Shown: positions 8,349 through 16,165 of the stretch, in pieces
How positions within the stretch are numbered: the first letter of the stretch is position 1
How the letters are laid out: each line of letters begins with the position of its first letter
Source: Leptospira ainazelensis
GTDB lineage: Bacteria; Spirochaetota; Leptospiria; Leptospirales; Leptospiraceae
NCBI RefSeq assembly: GCF_016918785.1
Contig: NZ_JAFFPT010000021.1
Coordinates: forward strand, 8,777 to 72,776
Direction: 5' to 3'
DNA: 64,000 nt
Made by a program: the position numbers and the translations under genes
The notes under the pieces: model-generated
Database searches by the model: none
Seen by the model: only the letters and a program-made list of their open reading frames with translations
Told to the model about the DNA's origin: nothing

Positions 8349-8612
8349 ATGAAAAATCCGTACAGAGACATAGTTCACGACGAATTTATCTTAGGATTCA
8401 TGCAGGAAGGGATTGATTCAGACGATAGCTCAGAGCAAATAGAAAATGTTTTATCCGCGATTTATCACTTTTTGACTAACGGTCTTTTATCTCGATACAA
8501 GACAGCTCGCACCCACGATCTACAAATCTCACTTTCAGATTTCTGTGATGCAATAGGTGAAATTCAAGAAACATTGTTCCGGCAAATTCAAAAAGATACG
8601 TTTATGGAGTAA
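8349..8612 (+). CDS. Unknown acidic protein, 87 aa
   Basis: Not recognised. Acidic, helical sequence without signal peptide or membrane segment; GGAAAGA lies about 10 nt before the ATG. It is rightward and isolated, divergent from the lipoprotein operon, and is followed 24 bp later by copy 2 of the 22 bp repeat. Probably an accessory gene. Confidence 0.5.
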   Translation: MKNPYRDIVHDEFILGFMQEGIDSDDSSEQIENVLSAIYHFLTNGLLSRYKTARTHDLQISLSDFCDAIGEIQETLFRQIQKDTFME

Positions 8613-8636
8613 ATTTTCCTGATGAGACATGATTGG

Positions 8637-8658
8637 CATTATCGGAAGTGACCTGTTG
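8637..8658. repeat. 22 bp repeat, copy 2
   Basis: Identical to 1239-1260. It lies between the 3' ends of the genes at 8349-8612 and 8660-8989, directly adjoining the stop codon of the latter. Confidence 0.7.
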
Positions 8659-8659
8659 C

Positions 8660-8989
8660 TCAATCGATTACTAACTTTCCATCTTGATCAGTAAAATATA
8701 TTCTACCACTTGCATATTTGAGGATCCTGGATGGCACTTTCATGTTACTAAGGGTTATATGTAGCTCAGGCACGAGCCTATAAAATTGAGTAGCGGTATT
8801 CAATATTTTAAATTCGTTCAACCTTGCCTCAATCTGCTCTTTATTCAAATCGCAAACATTGGAGATTGTAAGAGGTATTTCAAAATTTATTGAATCAAGG
8901 ACTAAGGATATAACAATCGTTTGTCTTTGGTTTTGTTTTCCAAACTCCAAAATTGCGTTTGTAATTTCAGTATATTCAAATTCATTCAT
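8660..8989 (-). CDS. Unknown protein, 109 aa, possible homologue of 1322-1657
   Basis: Not recognised. Starts MNEFEYTEITNAILEFGKQ; the middle is beta-rich and the end reads SGRIYFTDQDGKLVID. Helix-beta-beta layout, length and C-terminal pattern are similar to the gene at 1322, and the two share the 22 bp repeat downstream. No membrane segment or signal peptide. It sits just downstream of the SRAP gene in the same direction, 42 bp apart, and could be cotranscribed with the SOS genes. Confidence 0.5.
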   Translation of the reverse strand: MNEFEYTEITNAILEFGKQNQRQTIVISLVLDSINFEIPLTISNVCDLNKEQIEARLNEFKILNTATQFYRLVPELHITLSNMKVPSRILKYASGRIYFTDQDGKLVID

Positions 8990-9031
8990 ATTGCAAGTAG
9001 CTCATGTTCTCCAATAAGAATCAAACGAAAT

Positions 9032-9766
9032 TTAAAACAAATTTTCCTGAGATAATTCCGAAAAAATGAACTCTTTTGAAACTTCTCTCACGTTTGAGTT
9101 TTCATTTCTCGACGTTATTAGTTTCGAGATCGTGTAAGCATCCATCTTTTCTTCCGGGAAAATTTTAAATAGCGCTCGGATGTCTTTTTCTTCTTTTAGC
9201 TCCGGATCGATCCAAGCCTCCTCCCCTTCTTTCGGAAGAATCAGCGGCATTCTTTTTTTCGAATTGTGAATCCGAGCCATAAGCGGATTGGCGTCTGTAG
9301 TCAGAATGGAAAAGGAGTTCACGATTTCACCCGAAACCGGATTTTTCCAAGAATCCCAAATGCCTGCGAGAGAAAAGATTTCCTGGTCTTTCAGAAAAAT
9401 GAAATAGGGATACTTCTTCCCTTTGAAGTCCTGCCATTCAAAAAAACCAGTGGAAGGGACGAGACACCGTCTTGACCGGATTACACCTCGAAATGACGGT
9501 TTTTCAAAAACAGTTTCGGAACGGGCGTTCGGAGTATATTCCTGAATTTCCTTTGCGGACACTTCCGTTTTTGTCCAGGAAGGAATCAATCCCCAGACGA
9601 AATTTTGAATTAACTTCGGGTTGTCGCCTGTGATCACCGGACGCGGTCGATGTCGAAATGCGTTCTCGTGGAATATAGGCTGAAAATTCTCCGGTTCTAC
9701 CAGTTCGGCGCTGAATCTTTTTTTCAAACTCATCGCATCCGCTGACATTGAGTTATGAAAGCACAT
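9032..9766 (-). CDS. SRAP/YedK-family abasic-site protein
   Basis: I use ATG 9766, because family members need Cys2 exposed after Met removal (here MCFHNSM) and AAGGAG stands 8 nt upstream; the frame extends further 5' without support. 244 residues. Family features: Cys2 (crosslinks abasic sites in single-stranded DNA), TPNARSET (about 78-85), STGFFEW with Glu 110, and [14 protein letters not shown] with the conserved His 167. It overlaps umuC by 14 nt in a umuD-umuC-SRAP operon, consistent with a role in DNA damage tolerance, perhaps during phage induction or replication. Confidence 0.9.
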   Translation of the reverse strand: MCFHNSMSADAMSLKKRFSAELVEPENFQPIFHENAFRHRPRPVITGDNPKLIQNFVWGLIPSWTKTEVSAKEIQEYTPNARSETVFEKPSFRGVIRSRRCLVPSTGFFEWQDFKGKKYPYFIFLKDQEIFSLAGIWDSWKNPVSGEIVNSFSILTTDANPLMARIHNSKKRMPLILPKEGEEAWIDPELKEEKDIRALFKIFPEEKMDAYTISKLITSRNENSNVREVSKEFIFSELSQENLF

Positions 9767-11015
9767 TGATGATCTCCTTCCAGTTGGTCGTAAAGTTTGG
9801 GGAATGGTGCTCCTGCCTAAGTTTCCAGGAATTATTTTGGGCTGTGACTGCGAGACGGATCCGTTCCTTCCCGAATTTCCCATTCATCGCGTCCATGACT
9901 TCCATAATTCTTGCATCCCGAGGTCGATCGACGCAATCAAAAAGTCCAGGTTGAATTCCGGTTCCGGAAACAATTCCGTCCAAAACGATTCCCGCTTTTT
10001 TGTATTGGACTCCGGGTTTGTAAATTTGCCGAAGGCCGGCGAGTGCGTACCGAACGATTTCGAAAGTGGAATCTGAAGCAACCGGAAGTCTTACAACTGT
10101 GTTCCGGGCATACTGAACCAAGTCCTCCCGGTGGGGGTTAGTATGGATGAAGACGAGAATCATATTCGCAAATCCCTTTTGTTTCCGGAGTTTGTAGGCG
10201 GCTCGGCTCGCAAAAGTTGCAACGGCCGCAGCCATTGAATCGAAATCTTCCTGCATTTCTCCGAAGGACCGGGCTATCGAAATCGATTTTTTTTCCTTGT
10301 CCGGAGTAGCGAGACCGGAACAGGGAATTCCCCGGAGTTCATATACCATCCGCGCACCGACGACCGTTAAGTGTTCCCGAACCCAGTTGATTTGCATCCG
10401 GGAAAAATCGTATGCGGTCTCGATCCCTACCCTTTCGAGTTTCTTCCGGTAGCTCGGGCCAACTCCCCAAACGTCACCGATGGAAACCATCCGGAGTGCC
10501 TCTTCCCGTTCTCTTTCGTTTTTGATTATAAAGATTCCGTTATATTCCTTTCTCTTCTTCGCAATATGGTTCGCGAGTTTCGCAAGAGTTCGGGTCGGTC
10601 CTATACCGACGCTCACGGGAATTCCGGTGTTTCTCGGAATCGTTTCCTTAATTCGTCTCGCGAATCCCGGAAGATTCTCCTTTGGCGTACCGGACAAACC
10701 GAGGAATGCCTCATCGATGGAATAGATTTCCATTTCCGGAGAGAACTCGGAAAGGAGGTTCATTACTCTTCGAGAAATATCTCCGTACAACGTGTAGTTG
10801 GAAGAAAACATTTCGATTCTGTTTTCGGTAAAATATTCCTTTCGGAGAAAAACCGCTTCTCCCATTTTTACGCCGAGGTCCTTCGCTTCCTGACTGCGAG
10901 ACACGACACACCCGTCGTTGTTCGAAAGAACGACTACCGGTCTTTCCCGGAGCTCCGGCCTAAAAATTCGCTCACAAGAAACGTAGAAGGAATTACAATC
11001 AACCAGCGCGAACAT
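9753..11015 (-). CDS. umuC: Y-family DNA polymerase, UmuC type
   Basis: 420 residues, full length. Catalytic Asp 6 in [13 protein letters not shown], Asp 101-Glu 102 in [10 protein letters not shown], the [15 protein letters not shown] helix-hairpin-helix near 180, a little-finger domain, and a UmuC-type C-terminal tail ([19 protein letters not shown]). With processed UmuD it should form a Pol V-like translesion polymerase. It overlaps umuD by 17 nt and the SRAP gene by 14 nt, so all three are in one tightly coupled operon. Confidence 0.95.
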   Translation of the reverse strand: MFALVDCNSFYVSCERIFRPELRERPVVVLSNNDGCVVSRSQEAKDLGVKMGEAVFLRKEYFTENRIEMFSSNYTLYGDISRRVMNLLSEFSPEMEIYSIDEAFLGLSGTPKENLPGFARRIKETIPRNTGIPVSVGIGPTRTLAKLANHIAKKRKEYNGIFIIKNEREREEALRMVSIGDVWGVGPSYRKKLERVGIETAYDFSRMQINWVREHLTVVGARMVYELRGIPCSGLATPDKEKKSISIARSFGEMQEDFDSMAAAVATFASRAAYKLRKQKGFANMILVFIHTNPHREDLVQYARNTVVRLPVASDSTFEIVRYALAGLRQIYKPGVQYKKAGIVLDGIVSGTGIQPGLFDCVDRPRDARIMEVMDAMNGKFGKERIRLAVTAQNNSWKLRQEHHSPNFTTNWKEIINVLS

Positions 11016-11445
11016 TTTCTGCCTTATGGAGAATCCAAGTTACTGTTCCCCAAATCTGAAAATCATTTTCCTTCGTCACCCGAATCGATTTGAACGCCGG
11101 GTTCGCCGGAACCAACCAGCCTACCCCACTCTCGACTTTGAGAGTTTTTAATAGGAACTCTCCGTCCACCGAACACACGACGAAATTTCCATTCCGAGGT
11201 CGGATCGATTTGTCGATAACCAGGATATCTCCGTCTGAAATACTCGCTTCGATCATCGAGTTACCGCGGACTCTTCCAAAAAAAGTTGAGTTCGGATTTC
11301 TTACGACCGCTTCAGTCAAATCGAGAACGTTTTCTAAATACTCCTCTGCCGGCGATGGGAAGCCTGCGGAAATCCCCTCAAGGAACGGATATTCGTTTCC
11401 GAGTTCGGAATCGGATTTAAGAATTTCGATCGCTTCTTTTGACAC
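10999..11445 (-). CDS. umuD: UmuD/LexA-type S24 autoprotease
   Basis: 148 residues, typical for UmuD. Cleavage site Ala27-Gly28 (ISAGFPSP), catalytic Ser 63 (GNSM) and Lys 100 (LLKTL). It should self-cleave on RecA filaments and activate the adjacent UmuC. There is no N-terminal DNA-binding domain, so it is not a LexA repressor. The start is GTG 11445; no ATG precedes residue 63. The promoter at 11452-11480 would begin transcription at about the start codon. I found no TTTG-N5-CAAA site upstream. Confidence 0.9.
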   Translation of the reverse strand: MSKEAIEILKSDSELGNEYPFLEGISAGFPSPAEEYLENVLDLTEAVVRNPNSTFFGRVRGNSMIEASISDGDILVIDKSIRPRNGNFVVCSVDGEFLLKTLKVESGVGWLVPANPAFKSIRVTKENDFQIWGTVTWILHKAENVRAG

Positions 11446-11451
11446 AACTAC

Positions 11452-11480
11452 ACATTAGTTTACCTGTCCAAGAAAGTCAA
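11452..11480 (-). promoter_or_regulatory. Sigma-70-like promoter of the umuDC-SRAP operon
   Basis: On the minus strand TTGACT (11480-11475), a 17 bp spacer and TAATGT (11457-11452). The expected start site (about 11445) falls on the GTG of umuD, so the mRNA is likely leaderless. Unlike the late promoters, its -10 box is close to TATAAT. Confidence 0.6.
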
Positions 11481-11530
11481 TTTTTCAAACAAACGGACCT
11501 CGATTTTCTTCACGTTTTGGAGACATAGAG

Positions 11531-12403
11531 TTATGCCGCGATCCTCCTTCGTCGTAGCGCGCCGGTTTCACCTTCGCGAATCCTCTGAAGTTCAAGCATG
11601 GCTTTTCGAATATCCTCCTCCGTCATGAGATTACTTTCTTTTTTTTCTATGAATGGAGGTGAAGATTTATTCTCAGTTTTGATAACGTCTTCCTTCATGC
11701 CTCTTGCATCTTTTTTCTCGGAAAATTTTACGATGAACTTTTTAGGATGATCTTCAAAGAAATATTTTTCTACAACCTTCTCAATAGATTCAGGTATCTG
11801 AGTTAATACGTTTAAATTTGTTCCATCAAAGTTAATCTTAACTTCAGTTAGAATATTCAAAGTGGACTTGCTCAATTTTTCTTTCGACCAACCTAAAAAC
11901 TTTTTCCATTCATTTGAGTTCTCGTCGAACGGTGCACCTTGGTAAGTAAGTTTTTTAATTCTTTCTTTAGTAAGAAGGGTACAAGACGACGAACGATTAT
12001 CCGGGGCGTGAGATCGTGATTGTCCGGGGGAGCCTTGCTGTTCTACCCTACCCTGCCCCGGATCGTTACCCTGGGCATTGGGCTTTCTTCGGAATTGAGT
12101 TTCTTGAATCACAGCATCGTGAAGAGTTGATCGTAAAATTCTATAATGTCCATGGAAAGCACCGGCCTCGACGAAACCAAGTTGACGAAGTCGTCGAACA
12201 TACTTAGCGACAGTCTCTTCTGCAAATCCGCATTCCTCGCCTAACGATTTGTTGGTAGCAAAGCATCCACCTTTTCCAAGACGTCTTCCTCCAATATCGA
12301 GGTGTGTTATTTTAGAAAGAAGGTCTCGCAACCCTCTTGAAAGTTTTAATTTTTTGATCACTCCGGGTATATGATCGGCGTGACCGTAGTCGAATTCTTC
12401 CAC
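11531..12403 (-). CDS. Replication initiator-like protein with winged helix and DnaA-N-like tail
   Basis: 290 residues from GTG 12403 with TAGGA 7 nt upstream. Residues about 10-95 form a winged-helix DNA-binding domain (KSLGEECGFAEETVAKYVR, then RLRQLGFVEA), followed by a Gln/Gly/Ser-rich linker. A domain at about 165-230 (WKKFLGWSKEKLSKSTLNIL ... PESIEKVVEKYF) recalls the N-terminal domain of DnaA. The gene lies beside parA and its partner, the layout of plasmid-type Leptospira phages, so it is the likely plasmid Rep. A shorter paralogue is at 26777-27370. The exact initiator mechanism is inferred. Confidence 0.65.
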   Translation of the reverse strand: MEEFDYGHADHIPGVIKKLKLSRGLRDLLSKITHLDIGGRRLGKGGCFATNKSLGEECGFAEETVAKYVRRLRQLGFVEAGAFHGHYRILRSTLHDAVIQETQFRRKPNAQGNDPGQGRVEQQGSPGQSRSHAPDNRSSSCTLLTKERIKKLTYQGAPFDENSNEWKKFLGWSKEKLSKSTLNILTEVKINFDGTNLNVLTQIPESIEKVVEKYFFEDHPKKFIVKFSEKKDARGMKEDVIKTENKSSPPFIEKKESNLMTEEDIRKAMLELQRIREGETGALRRRRIAA

Positions 12404-12857
12404 GTTCGTTTCCTATCTTACGGTGCGGACATACTTTGGGCGCGCACGGTAAAAGAGTTTACCCTACTCTGGAATCGAGAAGCATTGATCGAGCTTGGAG
12501 CCGGATTGAATGGTTCCCTTTTCTGTTTCGTTTGGCCGTATTGTCAGAGTGGCCGTTGTTTAGCTATGTCGACTAAACGGGTACAGACTAGCAGGATTTT
12601 TAAAAAAACAGTCAAGCATAATAATACTATGTCTCATAAAAAATTATGTCTCTTGGATTGAGTTTTCTGGAAGGGGAGGAGAAAACCTGCGTGGACTCTG
12701 ACCTCCGCCGCAGGTATCGAAACAGAAAAGGTGAAGGCGGGAGCCTTTCCTTTCTCTCGGTACTCTAAAACAGGTGTACGAAAATTGGTACACATTTTTT
12801 ATTCTGATGAAGAAAAATTTCAAAAAATTCAAATTTCCCACGCGTGGGAAATTTAGA
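12404..12857. other. 454 bp palindrome-rich region between rep-like and parB-like genes (candidate origin/par site)
   Basis: No convincing gene. It contains five inverted repeats: TTACGGTGCG/CGCACGGTAA (12418-12427, 12443-12452, one mismatch); GTTTAG/CTAAAC (12558-12563, 12573-12578); ACCTGCG/CGCAGGT (12685-12691, 12709-12715); GTGTAC/GTACAC followed by A-TTTTTT (12774-12800); and the 24 bp palindrome at 12831. A TTGACT box on the minus strand (about 12620-12615) may drive the rep-like gene. The position between rep and par genes suggests an origin, incompatibility determinant or centromere. Confidence 0.5.
12831..12854. terminator. 24 bp perfect palindrome after parB-like gene (terminator or centromere)
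   Basis: AAATTTCCCACG and CGTGGGAAATTT form an uninterrupted palindrome 3 bp beyond the stop of the leftward parAB operon. Read leftward it is followed by a T-rich run (12830-12805), so it can fold as an intrinsic terminator with a CGCG loop. A perfect palindrome beside a parB-like gene could equally be the parS-like binding site. Confidence 0.55.
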
Positions 12858-13448
12858 TCATTGCAACTCTTTAAGATGGGATTCGAGGTTAGATATCTTT
12901 ATCGTGAGTTGACTTTCTATCCTTGTCTTCTCTGAAATTAAGAATTCTATCAGGATTTGTTTTTCTTTCTTGTTCAGCGTGTCTCCGGCGCGGAATCTTT
13001 TGAAATATTCTTTCCCTTGCAGGATGGTCCTATCTATAGTTACGTTTTTAACAACTTTCTCAGAGTTCTCTTCATTTAAAGATTCATCGATAACTCTGAG
13101 CGCGGCTCTCATTGACTCCGGCTTTTTGGCCTCGATAATCATTTTATGCTCAGCCATGAACATGTATCGTTGTGCTGAAGAAGTTGAACAATGAATATTA
13201 TTTTTAGTCCATTCAATAAATTGCCCATGCGGAAGCACTTTCCGTTTTTGGATAAGAAGTTCGCCTGCAGTGATGAATTTCATGACACTATTTTTTAAAT
13301 CGTTAACGGCTCCTTCCAAAAGTAGATTTATTTTTTCTGCTAAATCGTCCTTTGATACAAGCGAATTCGATATTTCCGGGTTTTCTTCCGAATCACGACC
13401 CGGAGATTTTTGCTGAACGGCCTTAAGGCGCTTTTCATTTAATTTCAT
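12858..13448 (-). CDS. DUF3102-type ParB-like partition partner
   Basis: 196 residues. Residues about 55-105 carry the DUF3102 pattern (ITAGELLIQKRKVLPHGQF, then EWTKNNIHCSTSSAQRYMFM), known from plasmid and phage genes paired with ParA. The C-terminus is a predicted coiled coil (EKTRIESQLTIKISNLESH). It overlaps parA by 14 nt. No canonical ParB N-terminal or HTH_ParB domain is visible, so it is a functional ParB analogue by context. It may bind the adjacent palindrome at 12831. Confidence 0.65.
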   Translation of the reverse strand: MKLNEKRLKAVQQKSPGRDSEENPEISNSLVSKDDLAEKINLLLEGAVNDLKNSVMKFITAGELLIQKRKVLPHGQFIEWTKNNIHCSTSSAQRYMFMAEHKMIIEAKKPESMRAALRVIDESLNEENSEKVVKNVTIDRTILQGKEYFKRFRAGDTLNKKEKQILIEFLISEKTRIESQLTIKISNLESHLKELQ

Positions 13449-14178
13449 TTAAAACCTCCTTTGCCAATTCTACGAAATTATTAAAGGCTTCACTTTTTGG
13501 GGAAAGCGGGGTCTTTAAATTCTTAGCATTTTTGATTCCGGGATTCGAGTATATTACTGTTTCCAAAGTCTTTAAACTAGAGTTAGTTGCTGCAATCAAT
13601 TCCATTTGGAAATCTTGTTTAGCTTTCGTGATGTTATTTCTAAGAATGCGAATTGGAACCTTGAAGCTGAGAGACTTAGCCCATTCGAAAATTTTGTCAA
13701 TCCCTTCAAGATTCTGTGTGTCATCTTCGAGTGGGGCAATGGCGAGGTCCGCATATTCAAGAGCAAATCTCATAGTGTTGTTCATGATTGGATTTACATC
13801 CAGAATGACGAAATCGTAAGGCAAAGATCTTAACTCTTGTCCGATCCGAATCCCTAAAGAAGGATCTCGAAAAAGTAAATAATCGAAATCTTGCACTCTG
13901 CCGATTGTAGGAATTACATCAAAGCCATGAGGATTGTCTTTCCAGATCACTTCCGAAATCGAATGAGCTCCAACGAGCGCCGTATTTAAGTTTCGCTTTC
14001 CAATGTTTGAAAAATCCGGGTGGCCCGTAACGGTAATATCTGTGAGGTTATTATTGTTTTCGAAGTCAGCGGCTAAGCATGTCTTTCCAAGAAAGACGAG
14101 AGCTTGTGCCAGGCCCGTTGCATTACAAGTCTTTCCGACGCCGCCTTTATTCGCGATAAAACAGACAATTTTGGGCAT
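13435..14178 (-). CDS. parA: ParA partition ATPase
   Basis: 247 residues. Deviant Walker A KGGVGKT (11-17) with the signature lysine at 11, a switch region ADFENNNNLTDI, and Walker B YDFVILDVNP (about 121-130). No N-terminal HTH, so it is a small type Ib-like or phage/plasmid ParA. It should form ATP-dependent gradients on the nucleoid and segregate the circular prophage with its partner encoded immediately downstream (14 nt overlap). Promoter elements are expected in 14179-14400, where two inverted repeats occur. Confidence 0.9.
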   Translation of the reverse strand: MPKIVCFIANKGGVGKTCNATGLAQALVFLGKTCLAADFENNNNLTDITVTGHPDFSNIGKRNLNTALVGAHSISEVIWKDNPHGFDVIPTIGRVQDFDYLLFRDPSLGIRIGQELRSLPYDFVILDVNPIMNNTMRFALEYADLAIAPLEDDTQNLEGIDKIFEWAKSLSFKVPIRILRNNITKAKQDFQMELIAATNSSLKTLETVIYSNPGIKNAKNLKTPLSPKSEAFNNFVELAKEVLNEIK

Positions 14179-14511
14179 GAATAGAAGAGAAAATTCTAAC
14201 TCATTTTATTAAAGCGGAATTTGAGACCTAAAGGTAAAACATGGAAAAAAGTTTATTTGTTTATTTAGGCAGTTCGTTCGAGTTCGAATATTGCAATAAA
14301 TACCTTTTCAGATATAATAAAGATGCTTCGAAAATGGATATTGTCGTAATTTGATAGCCACGACAACAATTTATATAGTTGCAAAATTTGCCAACTAACG
14401 AATAGATTCATTTTAAACCCATTTGGAAACGTAAATTCGACAATTCTGAATCCAGGAAGGAGTAGGATTGGTCGAATATAATAGAAGGCCCCGAAAAGGC
14501 TGGAGAAAAGA
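14179..14511. other. 333 bp divergent control region before parA
   Basis: No gene. It contains the inverted repeat TTGTCGT/ACGACAA (14341-14347, 14360-14366), a near-palindrome GTTGCAAAATTTGCCAAC (14378-14395), and a TATAAT (14477-14482) just before the rightward gene at 14512. The repeats are candidates for autoregulation by ParA or its partner, or for operators of the rightward gene; no good -35 accompanies the TATAAT. Confidence 0.45.
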
Positions 14512-15180
14512 ATGGAAACATTAATCCAGGACTATCTAAGAATCGTTTTGTCCGCTAAACATAAAGCAACCGGGCAAATTATACATTTCCCTTTGATTCA
14601 CATTGCAGTTGAAAAATTTAACTTAAGTGATTCTAAGGTTTCGTTTATTGCAACCTGTATGGAATACGGACAAGCCTATGAGAGTGAAAATCCGGAGAAT
14701 GCGGTGGCAGGTTTAATTAATTTAATGCATGATTACTTTATAACCGTCCTACGCAGCGAGGGTAAAGATAATATATTTGACACACTCGAGCAATCTTTGA
14801 ACGAAGAGCTCTGGGGAAAAATTAGGAGATTTATGGCTGAAAAATACAAAGCTAATCTCCATTTTGTGGAACGATCATTTAAGACTTCTTCCAGAGAAGA
14901 GTTAAAAAAATTAGCAAACGATTTAATTGATCCAAGTAAAGAGATGGATGAACTTGTACCTAAGGCACATCACGATAAAGTAACGAAACAAAAGGATACG
15001 ACGATCAAAAAGCAAAGTGAGCTGATTCAACAAATTCTTGAACTTGTAGAAGCTAAGAATAAAAAAATTGAGGCTCAAATTAGAGAGATTAGTAAGTTAA
15101 AATCTGGTTTAGAAGGAAGTCAGGAAGAATGGTTAGAGGAGCAGCCAGAAATTCGTAGCGCGATTCCAGTTATGGCTTAG
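14512..15180 (+). CDS. Unknown protein with C-terminal coiled coil, 222 aa
   Basis: Not recognised. ATG 14512 has GGAGA 6 nt upstream. Helical N-terminal domain (residues 1-130), then a long charged coiled coil at about 150-205 (KQSELIQQILELVEAKNKK) and a short tail ending SAIPVMA. No membrane segment. It begins the rightward genes divergent from parA, ahead of the lysogeny region. A regulator or a partition/replication accessory is possible. Confidence 0.65.
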   Translation: METLIQDYLRIVLSAKHKATGQIIHFPLIHIAVEKFNLSDSKVSFIATCMEYGQAYESENPENAVAGLINLMHDYFITVLRSEGKDNIFDTLEQSLNEELWGKIRRFMAEKYKANLHFVERSFKTSSREELKKLANDLIDPSKEMDELVPKAHHDKVTKQKDTTIKKQSELIQQILELVEAKNKKIEAQIREISKLKSGLEGSQEEWLEEQPEIRSAIPVMA

Positions 15181-15185
15181 TAAAA

Positions 15186-15485
15186 TTGAAATATTATTCT
15201 CTCGAAAAAGTACTAAGAATCATTGCTGAAAGCGGATACTCAATAGAATGGGAAGCGCCTTACGAGATAGAAAAATTTCCAGAAGATTTATATAAACTTT
15301 CCACATTGGAATCAACTGTTGCGAAATACTGGATTCGTGATCCTGGTAAAAAGGACTTAAAACTTACTCAAGTTTCGAAAGGCTTAATTACCGAGCTCTA
15401 CCTAACTCGAACGTTACTTATATCTGTAAAACTAACTTCAGAAAAATTCGAAGAAGCGATAGTTGAACCAGATACTAATTTTTAA
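15186..15485 (+). CDS. Unknown protein, 99 aa
   Basis: Starts at TTG 15186, 5 nt after the stop of the preceding gene, with no ribosome site of its own; no ATG is available, so coupled translation is assumed. Alpha/beta composition (MKYYSLEKVLRIIAESGYS ... ILISVKLTSEKFEEAIVE). Not recognised. It probably works with the product of the gene before it. Confidence 0.5.
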   Translation: MKYYSLEKVLRIIAESGYSIEWEAPYEIEKFPEDLYKLSTLESTVAKYWIRDPGKKDLKLTQVSKGLITELYLTRTLLISVKLTSEKFEEAIVEPDTNF

Positions 15486-15552
15486 GAAAATTATTTTGAC
15501 TTCCATATAAATTTCCGAAATCCTCATCTTGCGGCAAGACCGCATACAACCA

Positions 15553-15582
15553 GGGCGGGGGACCGGTCACAAGGACCCGCCC
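15553..15582. other. GC-rich hairpin upstream of the repressor paralogue
   Basis: GGGCGGG (15553-15559) and CCCGCCC (15576-15582) form a 7 bp GC stem with a 16 nt loop that includes ACCGGT, in an otherwise AT-rich 150 bp gap. No T-run follows. It may terminate or attenuate transcription into the repressor gene, or be part of a structured leader. Confidence 0.4.
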
Positions 15583-15627
15583 GCAATCGTCTCCGGAATA
15601 AACCCTCTCTAAATATCCAAAAACCGT

Positions 15628-15641
15628 AATATTCTAATTGA
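15628..15641 (+). repeat. 14 bp direct repeat, copy 1
   Basis: AATATTCTAATTGA here is repeated exactly at 16113-16126. Copy 1 lies 60 bp before the start of the repressor paralogue, copy 2 lies 35 bp before the acyl-synthase-like gene. Shared operator or promoter element is the simplest reading. Confidence 0.5.
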
Positions 15642-15700
15642 ACCTTTGCGGGAGTGTTAAAAATGAATCCGAAACTCAGAGGATTCACCCAGATTTAAAA

Positions 15701-16096
15701 ATGATAATTACGTCAACATTGCGCGATAGGATATTGCATGTCTCACAGGAGTCAGGTCTCTCCTGGGAAGAAATCTCACATAAGACTGGTATTTCAATCG
15801 AAACAATAGACGCATTGATAGCGAATGAAATTGTAGAGATTTCGGAATCAAACCTTGTTATTTTTTCCGTGAAGTTGAAAGTGGAGTATCTTTGGCTCTC
15901 AAAAGGTGAAGGACCAAAAGAAGAATTACCATTGGTCGAGAAAATTTCTCGTATGGAAAAAGAGACTTCTTTACTAAGACGGGTTCTCAGGACTCCCGGA
16001 GTAGAAAGCCACTTAGAGCTTTACTTTAGTCTTTCTGACAATGAGAGAGAGGAAGTTAATTTTCTCATCCGTAAACTTTCGGAAAAAAATTTGTAA
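15701..16096 (+). CDS. CI/Cro-like HTH repressor paralogue, 131 aa
   Basis: I choose ATG 15701 (MIITSTLRDRILHV) so that the HTH starts as in the paralogue at 17701; the frame extends to TTG 15638, but that codon lies inside the 14 bp repeat. XRE-type helix-turn-helix at about 15-45 (SWEEISHKTGISIETIDALI), the motif WLSKGEGP (about 66), and a C-terminal segment LRRVLRTPG ... FSLSDNEREEV that aligns with LRKIKRTEG ... LELSAEEREII of the CI-like protein. No S24 protease domain. A second repressor with its own operator set is likely. Confidence 0.65.
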   Translation: MIITSTLRDRILHVSQESGLSWEEISHKTGISIETIDALIANEIVEISESNLVIFSVKLKVEYLWLSKGEGPKEELPLVEKISRMEKETSLLRRVLRTPGVESHLELYFSLSDNEREEVNFLIRKLSEKNL

Positions 16097-16112
16097 AAGA
16101 GATCTCGTCTAA

Positions 16113-16126
16113 AATATTCTAATTGA
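16113..16126 (+). repeat. 14 bp direct repeat, copy 2
   Basis: Exact copy of 15628-15641, located in the 64 bp gap between the repressor paralogue and the acyl-synthase-like gene. Confidence 0.5.
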
Positions 16127-16146
16127 TCGAATTTAGAAATATATGT

Positions 16147-16165
16147 GACATAATTATATTATGTC
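16147..16165. promoter_or_regulatory. Perfect palindrome overlapping the start codon of the 16161 gene
   Basis: GACATAAT (16147-16154), TAT, ATTATGTC (16158-16165) is an inverted repeat with perfect 8 bp arms, and the ATG at 16161 lies in its right arm. It can serve as an operator blocking the promoter, or as an RNA hairpin hiding the start codon. No Shine-Dalgarno sequence is present. Confidence 0.5.

Noticed and set aside
10371..11093. Long rightward open frame (240 codons) opposite umuC and umuD
   Set aside because: It is antisense to two clearly conserved genes, has no ribosome site and reads as low-complexity Phe/Ser/Arg-rich sequence, so it is a shadow of biased codon use on the other strand.
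11446..11530. LexA box (TTTG-N5-CAAA) in front of umuD
   Set aside because: The nearest sequence, GTTTGTTTGAAAAATTG, does not have the required CAAA half at 5 bp spacing on either strand.
12644..12841. Leftward 65-codon frame downstream of the parB-like gene
   Set aside because: It lies across several inverted repeats of the rep-par region, has a weak start context and a composition unlike the neighbours; I treat the region as non-coding.
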